64,000 bases of DNA, from NCBI GenBank assembly GCA_037447655.1, contig JBBHKE010001044.1:104444-168443 (forward strand). The letters are read 5' to 3'. The stretch is from Zygnema cylindricum. Its lineage: Eukaryota > Streptophyta > Zygnematophyceae > Zygnematales > Zygnemataceae. The notes beneath the pieces are model-generated. The model did not search any database, was not told the origin of the DNA, and was given only the letters and a program-made list of their open reading frames with translations. Positions 32,092-42,900 of this stretch are shown one piece after another (positions within the stretch are counted from its first letter, which is position 1; each line of letters opens with the position of its first letter). The position numbers were made by a program, and so were the translations under genes.

Positions 32092-33022
32092 CTCCCCCGA
32101 AAATTTAGTTTTGTGCATCCATTATGCCACATCATCAGCTGTCACACTGTCACCCTCCTGATGTCTCCTCCATCTGAATCCGCCAAATGCCTCCGCCGGA
32201 ATTTTCTCACTTGTTCCACCATCGCTTCCCCGCTTCCTCCACATACCATCCAGATTTCATAATACACAATATATATATGATTTCATCTTCCGATTACAAC
32301 AAAAATAATTCCTTCCAATATCTAAATCTGGATCTACATTCCAAAAATTCTATCACAAATCAACTAAATAATTAAAGCCAAAAGATCACACTAACAAAAT
32401 ATCCCCACTTAAATAACTTCTACTTAACTGAAACAAATATAGATTTCAATATTTTTCTTTTCATAAACTATCAAATCCCAAAATTTCCAATAAAAATTCA
32501 TATACAAAATAGTATTTTCCAAAAAATTCTAATAATGTCACATTTCGCAAAAATTTCCAACAACTCAAAATCTACATTACAAAATCCAATTTTCAACAAT
32601 CATCGATCCACAAAATTTGGATCTCTCTACCACATGTCACAACTCCACCTTCCGGATCTCTCTCCTCCAAACGTCGAATCTCCACCTTCCACATCTCTCC
32701 ATCAAACGTCAAATCTCCACATTTCGAAATGCTTCTTCAAAAATAAACATGTATTTTTCCAAAAAAAAAAATATCATTTCTCAAAATAAATCATTTTCAT
32801 TGAGGGTAGTCATTTCAGCACTGTCAATAAGTTAACCCTTGGGGCGATGCAAGATTAAACTCGGCACATACCAACACCATAATAAGGCCGATCTCATGGG
32901 TACACAGACACCACTACTGCAATACAACCAGCAAGAACAAAATTAATCCGCTACAATGCGTGTGACACAAACCTATCTCGACTTAACCTAACATATGATA
33001 GATGGGGTGTGGGCCCATATCC
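32092..33022 (-). other. Internal region A of the short LTR element
   Basis: 931 bp, non-coding, A/T-rich with C-rich plus strand. On the minus strand it starts with primer-binding site GGATATGGGCCCA (33022-33010, one mismatch to the initiator tRNA-Met match) and ends with polypurine tract TTTTCGGGGGAG (32103-32092). No gag, PR, IN or RT motifs are present, so mobilisation must rely on another element's proteins. Confidence 0.85.
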
Positions 33023-34174
33023 TGTTATTCTTTGGTCTAAAATAGACCGCACAAGAAACCCAAACTATCATGCAAGAAGCTAAGCAAAGCTAGGCCAATG
33101 AACAATCATTTGAAATGCATCCTCCTTATGTGTACACAGACGCAACAAACAACATTTAGGGTTTCATGGAATAATTACCATAAATAAACCCTATGACAAC
33201 ATCTAAGGTTTGTGAAATAATCGACATAAACAAACCCTAGGACAAATGCATAAACAGTGCATATCAAACATATATAAAATAGCATAAATAAATAACAACA
33301 AACAAATGCATCACACATAAACAAAAGTATAATCAAAGTATAATCAAATAAACATTATATCATTCAAAGTGCATGACCTAATCGACAACCCTAAAATACT
33401 ACATCTTTGGTCCCCACTTTGCTAACCAGCATTGATTATTCATTCCTAACAAAGCTCATTCCTATATATAGACTTGTGAGCTGTCAACGAATCGCTAAGT
33501 GTCAAAATAACCAAAGTAAATTACGTAACTGTCACTAAATCAAACTAATCGTAAGCGTACACCTGAGAGTCAAGCATCGTAAGCGTACACTTGTCTGCAA
33601 ATACGACACATAAATTAAAGTGTCGATATCCTCATTAATCACGTAAAATATAACTATTTTAATCAACACTAAATCATTAATTCAAATAAGACAAAACATT
33701 GATGCTTCAAATATTTACACCGACGCATCCAAAAATCCGCGTCATAAGTGACAACTTGCTTAGTCACTTGTCGATAAGTCCACGTAGTGAACCGACATCG
33801 CATATGTACGGTCCACTAGATAATGTGTCATAAAAAACAATGTGGTCCCTTAAAAATATCGGCGGACGTCGTCCGCCCTCCACGTGTACCTCGAACAACT
33901 TGCCGAAATCAATTCGTACGATCCAAATCCTGTCCGTACCGAAATCACGTACTTCGTCAATTATCTCACGTCGAATTGCTTCGCGATCCGCCGTCCATTT
34001 CCTCTCACATTTCGCGCCACTCAATTACTCCATTAATTTTTATGTGTACATTTAATTCCCCAATCCATGAATCCGTTCGAACCTCCACAATATATCGCGT
34101 AAATGCGTACGCACGAAACGTCGCGTGCGGACCAAATTTCATGTACGCACGAAACTAAATCTTCAAAAACAACA
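33023..34174 (-). repeat. Tandem array LTR B
   Basis: 1152 bp, TGTTATTC to AAACAACA. The first 600 bp (plus order) differ from LTRs A and C by many substitutions and indels, while 33700-34030 is almost identical to both. Confidence 0.9.
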
Positions 34175-35106
34175 CTCCCCCGAAAATTTAGTTTTGTGCA
34201 TCCATTATGCCACGTCATCAGCTGTCACACTGTCACCTCCTGCTGTCTCCTCCATCTGAATCCGCCAAATGCCTCCGCCAGAATTTTCTCACTTGTTCCA
34301 CCATCGCTTCCGCTAACTCCACATACCATCCAGATTTCATAATACATAATATATATATGATTTCATCTTCCGATTACAACAAAAATAATTCCTTCCAATA
34401 TCTAAATCCGGATTTACATTCCCAAAATTCTATCACAAATCAACTAAAAATTAAAGCCAAAAGGTCACACTAATAATATATCCTCGCTCAAATAATTCCT
34501 ACCTCATTATAACAAATCTAGATTTCAATAATATTTTTTTTTCTTTTCATAAACTATCAAATCCCAAAATTTCCCATAAAAATTCATATACAAAATAGTA
34601 TTTTCCAAAAATTCTAATAATGTCACATTTCGCAAAAATTTCCAACAACTCAAAATCTACATTACAACTCCAATTTTCAACAATCATCGATCCACAAAAT
34701 TTGGATCTCTCCACCACATGTCACAACTCCACCTTCCGGATCTCTCTCCCCCAAACGTCGAATCTCCATCTTCCACATCTCTCCATCAAACGTCAAATCT
34801 CCACATTTCGAAATGCTTCTTCAAAAATAAACATGTATTTTTTCCAAAAAAAAAATATCATTTCTCAAAATAAATCATTTTCATTGAGGGTAGACATTTC
34901 GGCACTGTCACTAAGTTAACCCTTGGGGCGATGCAAGATTAAACTCGGCACATACCAACACTATGATAAGGCCGATCTCATGGGTACACAGACACCATTA
35001 CTGCAATACAACCAGCAAGAACAAAATTAACCCGCTACAATGCGTGTGACACAATCCTATCTCGACTTAACCTAACATATGATAGATGGGGTGTGGGCCC
35101 ATAACC
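34175..35106 (-). other. Internal region B of the short LTR element
   Basis: 932 bp, collinear with internal region A. The primer-binding site is GGTTATGGGCCCA (35106-35094), identical to copia-1 and copia-2. The polypurine tract is TTTTCGGGGGAG (34186-34175). Non-coding. Confidence 0.87.
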
Positions 35107-36286
35107 TGTTGTTCTTTTGTCTAAAATAGACCGCAGAAGCCACCCAAAACTATCATGCAAAAAGCTAAGCAAAAATAGGGTCGACGAACAATCATTTGAA
35201 ATGCATCCTCCATTTAACATACAACAACATTTAGGGTTTCATGGAATAATCAACATAAATAAACCCTATGACAATATCTAAGGTTTGATGGAATAATCGA
35301 CATAAATAAACCCTATGACAATATCTAAGGTTTGATGGAATAATCGACATAAACAAACCCTAGGACAAATGCATAAACAATGCATATCAAACATATATAA
35401 AATAACATAAATAATAAAAACAAATGCATCACACATAAACAAGAGTATAATCAAGGTATAATCATTATATCATTCAAAAGTGCATGACCTAATCGACAAC
35501 CCTAAAATACTACATCTTCGGTCCCCACTTTACTAACCAGCATTGATTATTTATTCTAATGAAGCTCAAATCTATATATACACTTGTGAGCTGTTAACAA
35601 ATCACTAAGTGTCAAATAACCAACGTAAATTACGTAACTGTCATTAAATCAAACTAATCGTAAGCGTACACCTGAAAGTCAAGCAATCGTAAGCGTACAC
35701 TTGTCTGCAAATACGGACACATAAATTAAAGTGTCGATATCCTCATTAATCACGTAAAATATAACTATTTTAATCAACACTAAATCATTAATTCAAATAA
35801 GACAAAAACATTGATGCTTCAAATATTTACCACCGACGCATCCAAAAATCCGCGTCATAAGTGACAACTTGCTTAGTCACTTGTCGATAAGTCCACGTAG
35901 TGAACCGACATCGCATATGTACGGTCCACTAGATAATGTGTCATAAAAAACAATGTGGTCCCTTAAAAATATCGGCGGACGTCGTCCGCCCTCCACGTGT
36001 ACCTCGAACAACTTGCCGAAATCAATTCGTACGATCCAAATCCTGTCCGTACCGAAATCACGTACTTCGTCAATTATCTCACGTCGAATTGCTTCGCGAT
36101 CCGCCGTCCATTTCCTCTCACATTTCGCGCCACTCAATTACTCCATTAATTTTATGTGTACATTTAATTCCCCAATCCATGAATCCGTTCGAACCTCCAC
36201 AATATATCGCGTAAATGCGTACGCACGAAACGTCGCGTGCGGACCAAATTTCATGTACGCACGAAACTAAATCTTCATAAACAACA
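35107..36286 (-). repeat. Tandem array LTR C
   Basis: 1180 bp, TGTTGTTC to TAAACAACA. Very close to LTR A over its full length, including the duplicated AATCGACATAAA segment that LTR B lacks in that form. Confidence 0.9.
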
Positions 36287-36291
36287 ACAAA

Positions 36292-37080
36292 TCCCTATAG
36301 TTTTTTCATAAGTATTTCCTCTTCTAACACTACATTGAGGAAAGCCGTCTTAATGTCCATTTGATCCACCTCTATGTCTTCCGCTATAATCCTTTCTGCG
36401 GGGTGTGTATCCCATTGCGGGGTGTGTATCCCATTGCGGGGTGTGTATCCCATTGCGGGGTGTGTATCCCATAGCTACTAACCGAGCTCTATATCTCTCA
36501 ATTGAATTACATAGATTCAGTTTTAGCTTAAAAATCCATTGCGTCCGATTTGTTTTCTGTCACGAGGGCAATATATTAATTCCCACGTTTTTGCTTCTAT
36601 TATCGATGCCATTTCTTCATTAATGGCGGTGATCCATCTGTCACTTTCCTGACTACTTACAGCCAATGACATGTTTGGGGTTAATCTGGATGAAACAGTT
36701 TGGTTAGTTAACCATTCACCTCTCTCTCTTGAAGTCGTTTGTTGCTTTGTCTTCCTCCATCAAATTCTGAGGTGAGTATAGATTGCACCTTTGGATTCCT
36801 TCTTATAGGCTCCACTTCTCGCTTTTCCTCGGAGTTAGTTCCTCTTTCGAATTTTCCCTTTTCCTCGAAGTCGGTTAAGAGTTTTTTTTCATTTAGAGCT
36901 CCGTTTTCTTCTTTTTTTTCCAACTGTTCTTCACCTTAGTGAATCTCCTCTTGTAGACTAATTTCTCCCTCTAAGTTCACATCTAGTATAATTCAGATTT
37001 TCACAACTTTGCTATGCTTAAATGGACCAACAAATTTCTCATCCTCAACCCTAAAATGATCCTGTGTACATTCCTTAAAT
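36292..37080 (-). pseudogene. pol: copia-3 RT 5' part and linker
   Basis: The minus strand reads TSEFDGGRQSNKRLQE (linker), INEEMASIIEAKTWEL (RT start), QMDIKTAFLNV and EEEILMKKL up to the insertion site. Upstream, PFKHSKVVKI matches the linker start of copia-2 (PLKYTKSVKI). Multiple stops occur. A 19-bp minisatellite interrupts it. Confidence 0.8.
36398..36473. repeat. 19-bp minisatellite, four copies
   Basis: GCGGGGTGTGTATCCCATT is repeated four times in perfect tandem inside the copia-3 RT remnant. Intact elements have no repeat at this position, so it expanded after insertion. Confidence 0.9.
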
Positions 37081-37439
37081 AACCTTGCATAAAACCTCCA
37101 AAAACCAGAAGAAAACAAAACAAATTTAGAAACGATTGTTTAAACCAAAAACCATTGTCGACTATGCAGGCGAAATAAAAAATAAGTGCATCTAGCAAAT
37201 GAGTTTGTTATCATTATGTTTCAATTATTGTTGTATATCGGGTAGAATAATATCGCGATAAATTGGATATGTGATATATCGATTATCAGCCAGAGGTTTC
37301 GATACATCCTACAGAGATCCAACATATTATATCCCGACATATTTCACGATACATAGTACTATTTAAATTTCATACATTATATAAAAATTCCATCCATCCA
37401 TCGATTTATCCATCCAGGCCTTTCTTTGTGTCTCTGGCG
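37081..37439. other. Unassigned, with a degenerate hAT-like segment
   Basis: Between about 37228 and 37350, motifs TTGTTGTATATCGGGTAG, TATCGCGATA and GATATATCGATTATC resemble the hAT-like families, but both termini are degraded. CCATCCAT repeats lie near 37390-37415. Confidence 0.4.
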
Positions 37440-38265
37440 GTTTGGGTTTACTATTGAAGGCGCGTGTTGCTCCAGCTGCATATTTTGGAAGTTTGTGCCT
37501 TGTTGCCTCCACTATTATCTCTCGTTTTTTGGTTGGGGACACTCCTATTGCTGTCGTTGTTCCCCGTGTTTCGGACAGTGAGCTCGCCTTCTAGCGGTCC
37601 CCTTTGGATGCATCACGTTCTCTTTCTCTGGCCGCTATCGCGAACATACCAGTTCTTTCCACTCTTGTTTCGACGTCATTTGCTTGTCCCCAAGAATCCA
37701 TTTCTAACCAGATTGTCGCCGCTATTAGGACCGAACTTCTCGAGGCACTTCCTTCCGATTTTCCGCGTGCAAGCTTTCTCTCTTGTAGCCGACTTCGTTT
37801 CAGAGCTTGACTATTGGCTTTCCCTATCTTATCCATCCTCAGTTTCACCCCGGCTGAGTTTACCATGGCCCTCAGGTTTCAGCTTGGCCTCCCTCACCCA
37901 CCTTTGCTTTGTTCTCTTGTTTGCTCATGTGATCACATTCTCAAGCCTGACGGTGTCCATTTGCTTCTTTGCTCCCACGGGGGCGAGTTGCTTCAGGTGC
38001 ACGACACGATTCCATACACCATTGCAACTATCGCTTCCGAGGGGGAATTTTGTTTTTGTCGAGAGGTTTCCCACATTATTCCTTCGCGTCGGATTGACCT
38101 TGTATTACTTGATGGTGCGCGTCGTACATTTGGTGACGTTGTTTTGGCGAACCCTACCTCGGATAGAGTCGTCAGCCAAGCAACTCGGCATGTGGGTGTG
38201 GCCGCCCATGACGCGACTAGGAGGAAGGAGCGTGATTATGCCCATAGCGATGCGATGGATTAATT
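37440..38265 (+). pseudogene. LINE-like retroelement, C-terminal part of the RT protein
   Basis: Two or three plus-strand frames join into one protein trend: a stretch with SPLDASRSLSLAAIANIPVL, then RFQLGLPHPPLLCSLVCSCD, PDGVHLLLCSHGG, HDTIPYTIATIA, RRIDLVLLDGARRTFGDVV and ANPTSDRVVSQA. A Cys-rich finger followed by an H-x3-C-like and D-rich nuclease-like tail is what I know from the end of some LINE-type RT proteins. Frameshifts occur near 37600 and 37808. The N-terminal RT domain is absent (5' truncation), as usual for LINEs. Confidence 0.6.
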
Positions 38266-38850
38266 CATTCCGATGGCGGTGGAGATATTTGGTTGTTTGG
38301 GTGTGGCTTTGGACGAGTTCCTCCGTGCTTGTGGTCGGCGCTCGTTCGAGCGGCGGGGACCTTGGAGCCCTTCTGTTATAGTACTTATTTTTTTTATTGT
38401 CAACGTGTTATAGTACTTACTTTTTTTTATCGTCAACATTTATCTGTGGCCCTACAACGAGTGCAGGCTTTTACCCTCTTTCGATCGTCTATTGCAATTT
38501 TGGATCGTTGACGTGTTCTGAAACTCCCTCCTCGTGCTCCTCCGGGATTCAATGACTTACGTGGTTGCTTTTCGTTGATTTTTAGTTATGTTGGGGTTTT
38601 GTTGATAAATGTTGGTTTTTTCCTTCGATGTTTCGTTTGATAGTTTTTGCTTTTTTGGGTGTTTTCGGTTTACTTGCCATCTGTTCGTATTTTCGTTGCT
38701 TTTGCCTTGCTTTTCCTTTTTGTTTCTTCCCCCCACATGTAGTTTTTCAGTTTTTGCAATGCCGCTTTTTATTCCCATGGACTCAGATGGTTTACCATCG
38801 AGCTTTTTAATAAAGTCGGCCTCTATTTTTCTTTATGTAATATAGTATTT
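38266..38850 (+). other. 3' untranslated tail of the LINE-like element
   Basis: T-rich sequence. The part from about 38555 (ACGTGGTTGCTTT, GTTATGTTGGGGTTTTGTTG, CCCATGGACTCAGATGG) matches a second copy at 52685-52940. Repetition of this tail at an unrelated site supports a non-LTR retroelement 3' end. Confidence 0.65.
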
Positions 38851-39239
38851 TATCGAAAACGAAAAATAGTATAACGTACTAATTTTTTTGCGGTTACATG
38901 TTGCACCATCTACATTGAAGTTATGTACCAAAATTCACGTCATACGTACTTACGCACAGAACTTCAAATTTCGAATCGAAAAAATCACACTAATTTCGTC
39001 AAATGAAAATGATGATCTGGCAACATTTTCTTTTTTTGTTGTCACCCAATACAGCTGCACCTGTCTGGCCACTACAGCTGCACTTTGTGATTTTTGTAGA
39101 ATTTTGAGATTTTATGATTTTTTTTCCTTAAATTTTGTGAAAAAATCATCATTAGATTTTTTTTGAAATTTTGAATTTTGTGAAAGAAAATATCATCTTT
39201 AGTAATTAGAAGGGCGTCCCTCTAGAAAGAAGAAAATCG
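38851..39239. other. AT-rich, no feature seen
   Basis: No coding region or repeat end recognised. Confidence 0.4.
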
Positions 39240-39538
39240 GAAGTTTCATAATACTGATATTAGTGTATTATAATTATTTGTCGTAGAAGAACAAAAATAT
39301 AGCTATAATAATAGTAATAAGAACAGAAATGATAGTAATAAAAATAGCAGCAATAATAGGAATAAAAGTAATAGAATTAATAATAGTTCTAATAGTAGTA
39401 AGACTAATAACAAAAATGATCGTTACAAAAAAAATAGTAATAATAGTAATAAAAGAAATAATAGTAATAACAGTAATATAATAATGAAAGTAATAATAGT
39501 AGTAATAGTGATAAGTCTACTAACAAATGATCGTAAAA
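39240..39538. repeat. AAT/AGT-type trinucleotide-like repeat
   Basis: Degenerate AATAGTAAT units over about 300 bp, leading directly into the purine-rich tract. Confidence 0.8.
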
Positions 39539-39841
39539 AAAAAAACAAGAAAACAAGCTTCGATACATCGCGATACAATACAACAACATAAAACAGAGAA
39601 AAAAAAAGAGGAAAGAAGGAAAAAAGAAAGCGAAAAAAAAATAAAGAAAGGAAGGAAGAAAGAAATAGGGAGAAAGATAAAAAGAAAGAAAGAAAGAAAA
39701 AGAACGAAATTAAAGAACTGCATGGTCTCGGAAGTTGGACTTCGAAAAAACTTCAGAAATTGCTGCACAAAAAGACAATAATAATAGATACTGAAGGAAG
39801 GAAGGAAGGAAGGAAGAAAGAAAGAAAGAAAGAAAGAAAAA

Positions 39842-39921
<80 letters not shown>

Positions 39922-40489
39922 AAGAAAAGAAGGAATAATGAAAGAAAGGAAGAAACAGAAGAAAGGAAGAGAATAAAAGAACTGAAGAAATAAATAAATA
40001 GGGAGAAAGATAGATAGAAAGAAAGAAATAAAAAGATATTAAAGAAAGGAAGCAAGAACGAAAGGATAAAAGAAAGAAAGAAAGAAAGGAAGAAAGAAAA
40101 AAAGGAAGAAAGAAAGCCAAAAAGAAATAATGAAAGAAAGCAAGAAAGGAAAAAAAGAAAGAAGAGAAAGCGAAAATGAAAAAAGAAAGAACGAAGAAAG
40201 AAAGCAAAAAGGAAAGAAAGAAAAAAAAAGAAAGAAAGGGAGAAAGAAAAAAGAAAAGAAGAAAGGAGGAAAGAAAAAAACAGAGAAAAAAAAAAAGGAA
40301 AGAAGGAAAAAAGAAAGCGAAAAAAAAATAAAGAAAGGAAGGAAGAAAGAAATAGGGAGAAAGATAAAAAGAAAGAAAGAAAGAAAAAGAACGAAATTAA
40401 AGAACTGCATGGTCTCGGAAGTTGGACTTCGAAAAAACTTCAGAAATTGCTGCACAAAAAGACAATAATAATAGATACTGCAAGGGATC
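39539..40489. repeat. GAAA/GAAGG microsatellite block
   Basis: Almost pure purine on the plus strand, including an unbroken (GAAA) run at about 39810-39925. Two nearly identical roughly 200-bp segments (39592-39793 and 40280-40480), each with the unique core GAACTGCATGGTCTCGGAAG, show a large tandem or segmental duplication within the tract. Confidence 0.9.
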
Positions 40490-41870
40490 ATGAAAGTAAG
40501 AAAGATAGAAAGACGGAAAGAAAGACAAACAGAAAGAGAGAAAGACATACCACAACAAACAAAGTAACAGACAGACAGAGACAAACGGACTGACACACAG
40601 AGAGACAGAGAGACAAACAAAGACACAGACAGAACAGCCGGGCAGAGAGATATATACACACATATAACAGGGCAGATAGAGACAAACAAATAGACAGAAG
40701 ACAGAGAGACAGATAGAGACAGACGGTGAGACAGATAGAAACGGACAGATAGACAGAGACACACAGATAGAGAAAGACAAAGACCAAGAGACGGACAGAC
40801 AAAAGTTTGAAAAACGGATAGACAGACAGAGACAGACTGTAGGACAGAGAGACAGAGAGAAAGAAGAGAGAAAGACAGTTAGAAAGACAGAATGAAATAC
40901 AGACAGGGAGACGGACAGAAAGAAAGACAAGGTAGACAGACAGACAGAAAGACAGAATGAAAGACCGAAAGACAGACAGAGACAGTCTGAGACAAACAGA
41001 CAGACGGACAAAAACAGAGAGACACAGGGACATAGAGTGACATACTGAGACACACAAACGGACGGACAGACACACAAACAGAAAGAAGACAGAGTGCGAA
41101 AGACAAAAGACAGACATACAGAAAGACAGAAACAACAGATACAGAGAGACACAGACAGACACAGACAGAGACGGACAGAGGCAAACAAGCGGACAGAACA
41201 GAGACATGCGGACAAACAAACAGACAAATAGATAGACATACACAAAAATAGACAGTGACACACTGTAACCACAAACGGACAGACAGACACACAAACAGAA
41301 AGAGAAACAGTGAGAAACACAGCCAAACATACACGGAAAAATACAGAGAAAGACAGAAAGATAGACAAGCTCACGGAAAGACAGACAGACAACCCACGGA
41401 CAGACAGACACAGACGGGCAGAGAAAGACGCACATACAAGGAGATGGACGGACAGACAGAAAGACAAACAAATAACAAACAGAAAAACAGACATACAAAA
41501 TGACAGACCTAAGAAAGAAAGACTGAAAGACGGATCGACAAAGAGAAAGTGAGACAAAGATTGAAAAGAGGACGGACGAACAGACAGTCAGAAAAAGCTA
41601 AAAAGTCGGCAGAAAGAGACAACCTGACAGCTGGGAAGACGGCCAGACAGACAGAAAAAAAAGGCAAACAGCCAGACAGAGAAACTTCCAGACATGCGGA
41701 GATACAGAGAGAGAAAGAGACAACCGAACAGAGGGAGAGACAGACAGACAGAGGGAGAGACAAAGAGACGGAGAAAGAGACAAAGGGACAGACAGAGCAA
41801 CAGACAGAAAGACAGATAGAGAGGCAGATAGAAAGACAGACGGGGAGACAAAGAGACAAGTAGAGAGAAA
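40490..41870. repeat. GACA-type microsatellite block
   Basis: Degenerate GACA/GACAGA tetranucleotide array of about 1.4 kb. It translates on the minus strand into a Ser/Leu/Cys/Val-rich frame of up to 386 codons, a by-product of the low stop frequency of this repeat. Confidence 0.92.
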
Positions 41871-42080
41871 AAGACAGAGAGTGAGGAAGGGAGAGGAGTA
41901 AGGGAGGGAGTAGAGAGGGAGGGCGGGAGAGGAAGGGAGGGAGCGAGGGAGAGGGAGAGGGAGAGGGAGAGGGAGAGGGGGGGAGAGAGGGGGAAGAGGG
42001 GAAGAGAGGGAGGGAGAGGAAAGGGAAGTAGGGAGGGGGGAGGGAAGGAGGGAGTGGGGGAGGAGGTAGGGAAGGAGTGA
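41871..42080. repeat. GGGA-type purine block
   Basis: GGGAGA and GGGAGG units, pure purine on the plus strand, directly continuing the GACA block. Confidence 0.9.
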
Positions 42081-42410
42081 GTATTATCTACTTCAATTAG
42101 TCAGTTATTAAGATGTTTTTATAGAAAACAGAGTTTAAAACAATAGACGGTTTGTCTTTTGGTTTGGAGGGATCACCCAAAAAAACACAAACAAACCCTA
42201 AAATGTTATCCAATTCTTGGCAACTACCTCTCTGTTTTCAGTATTGGGACTGTCCTCTGAGTCATACCATATTTAGAGTGGAATACAAAAGCCAATCGTT
42301 TTGTCTCGGAAAAAGAAAAGCTTGTTTACATTTTTACGGTTGATTATGGATTTTTTAGGGTTTCCTTTTTAGGGTTTCTTTAGGGTTTGAGGGTTCTTTA
42401 GGGAGGGAGG
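42081..42410. other. Short unique spacer with TTTAGGG-like motifs
   Basis: No gene seen. Between about 42353 and 42402 several TTTAGGG or TTTTTAGGG units occur (plant-type telomere-like repeats), just before the next purine block. Confidence 0.5.
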
Positions 42411-42900
42411 AGTATGAGAGGAAGAGGAGGAGCCCAGGTAAGTTGGGGGAGGAGAGGGAGGGAGTAGAGGAAGGGAAGAGAGAGAGGGCGGAAGATGGGA
42501 GGAGAGGAAGGAGAGGAAGGAAAAAGAGGGAGGAGAGGAAGGAGAGGAAGGAGAGGAAGGAGAGGAAGGAGAGGAAGGAAGAAGAGGGAGGAGAAGGAGG
42601 AAGGAGAGAGAGGGAGGAGATGAAGGAGAGAGAGAAGGAAGGAGAGGAAGGTAAAAGAGGGAGGAGAGGAAGGGAGGAGAGCGAGGGAGGAGAGGAAGGA
42701 GAGGAAGGAAGAAGAGGAAGGAGAAGGAGGAAGGAGAGAGAGGGAGGAGATGAAGGAGAGAGAGAAAGAATAGGGAGGAAGGAGAAGGTGGTGGAAGGAG
42801 GGAGGGAGGTAGGAGAGGGGAGAAGAGGGGAGGAGAGAGAGGAAGCGGGAGGGAGGACAACCTAGGAAGGACAAGTGACGCAAGGGGGAAGATGAGAGGT
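42411..42900. repeat. GGAAGGAGA purine block
   Basis: GAGGAAGGA and GAGAGGGA units; contains an internal duplication of a GGAGATGAAGGAGAGAG-type segment (near 42615 and 42748). Pure purine on the plus strand. Confidence 0.9.

Larger units (their letters stand above)
30915..36286 (-). mobile_element. Tandem non-autonomous LTR array (LTR-int-LTR-int-LTR)
   Basis: Three LTRs (about 1.15-1.18 kb) separate two short internal regions (about 0.93 kb) that lack gag and pol. The whole array is flanked by the 5-bp target duplication ACAAA (30910-30914 and 36287-36291) inside copia-3 RT, which reads across the site as GFV/EKGGESKVC. Each LTR has TG...CA ends, and each internal region has its own primer-binding site and polypurine tract. 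This is a TRIM/LARD-like family. The tandem form probably arose by unequal LTR-LTR exchange after one insertion. Confidence 0.9.
28979..37080 (-). mobile_element. copia-3 internal region, split by two LTR insertions
   Basis: From left to right on the plus strand it holds the polypurine tract (TAAAAATTAAGGGGAG), RNase H, a solo LTR insertion, more RNase H/RT, a 5.4-kb tandem LTR array, then the rest of RT and the acidic linker. The pol order on the minus strand is that of copia. Integrase, PR, gag and the 5' LTR are absent past 37080. Confidence 0.8.

Noticed and set aside
39753-40764. Phe/Ser/Leu repeat proteins such as SFFLSFFLSF
   Set aside because: Reverse translation of GAAA repeats, not coding.
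40397-41557. 386-codon minus-strand frame rich in Ser, Leu, Cys and Val
   Set aside because: It is the translation of a GACA-type microsatellite, which rarely produces stops. All frames of this block are long, and none has domain structure or start context.
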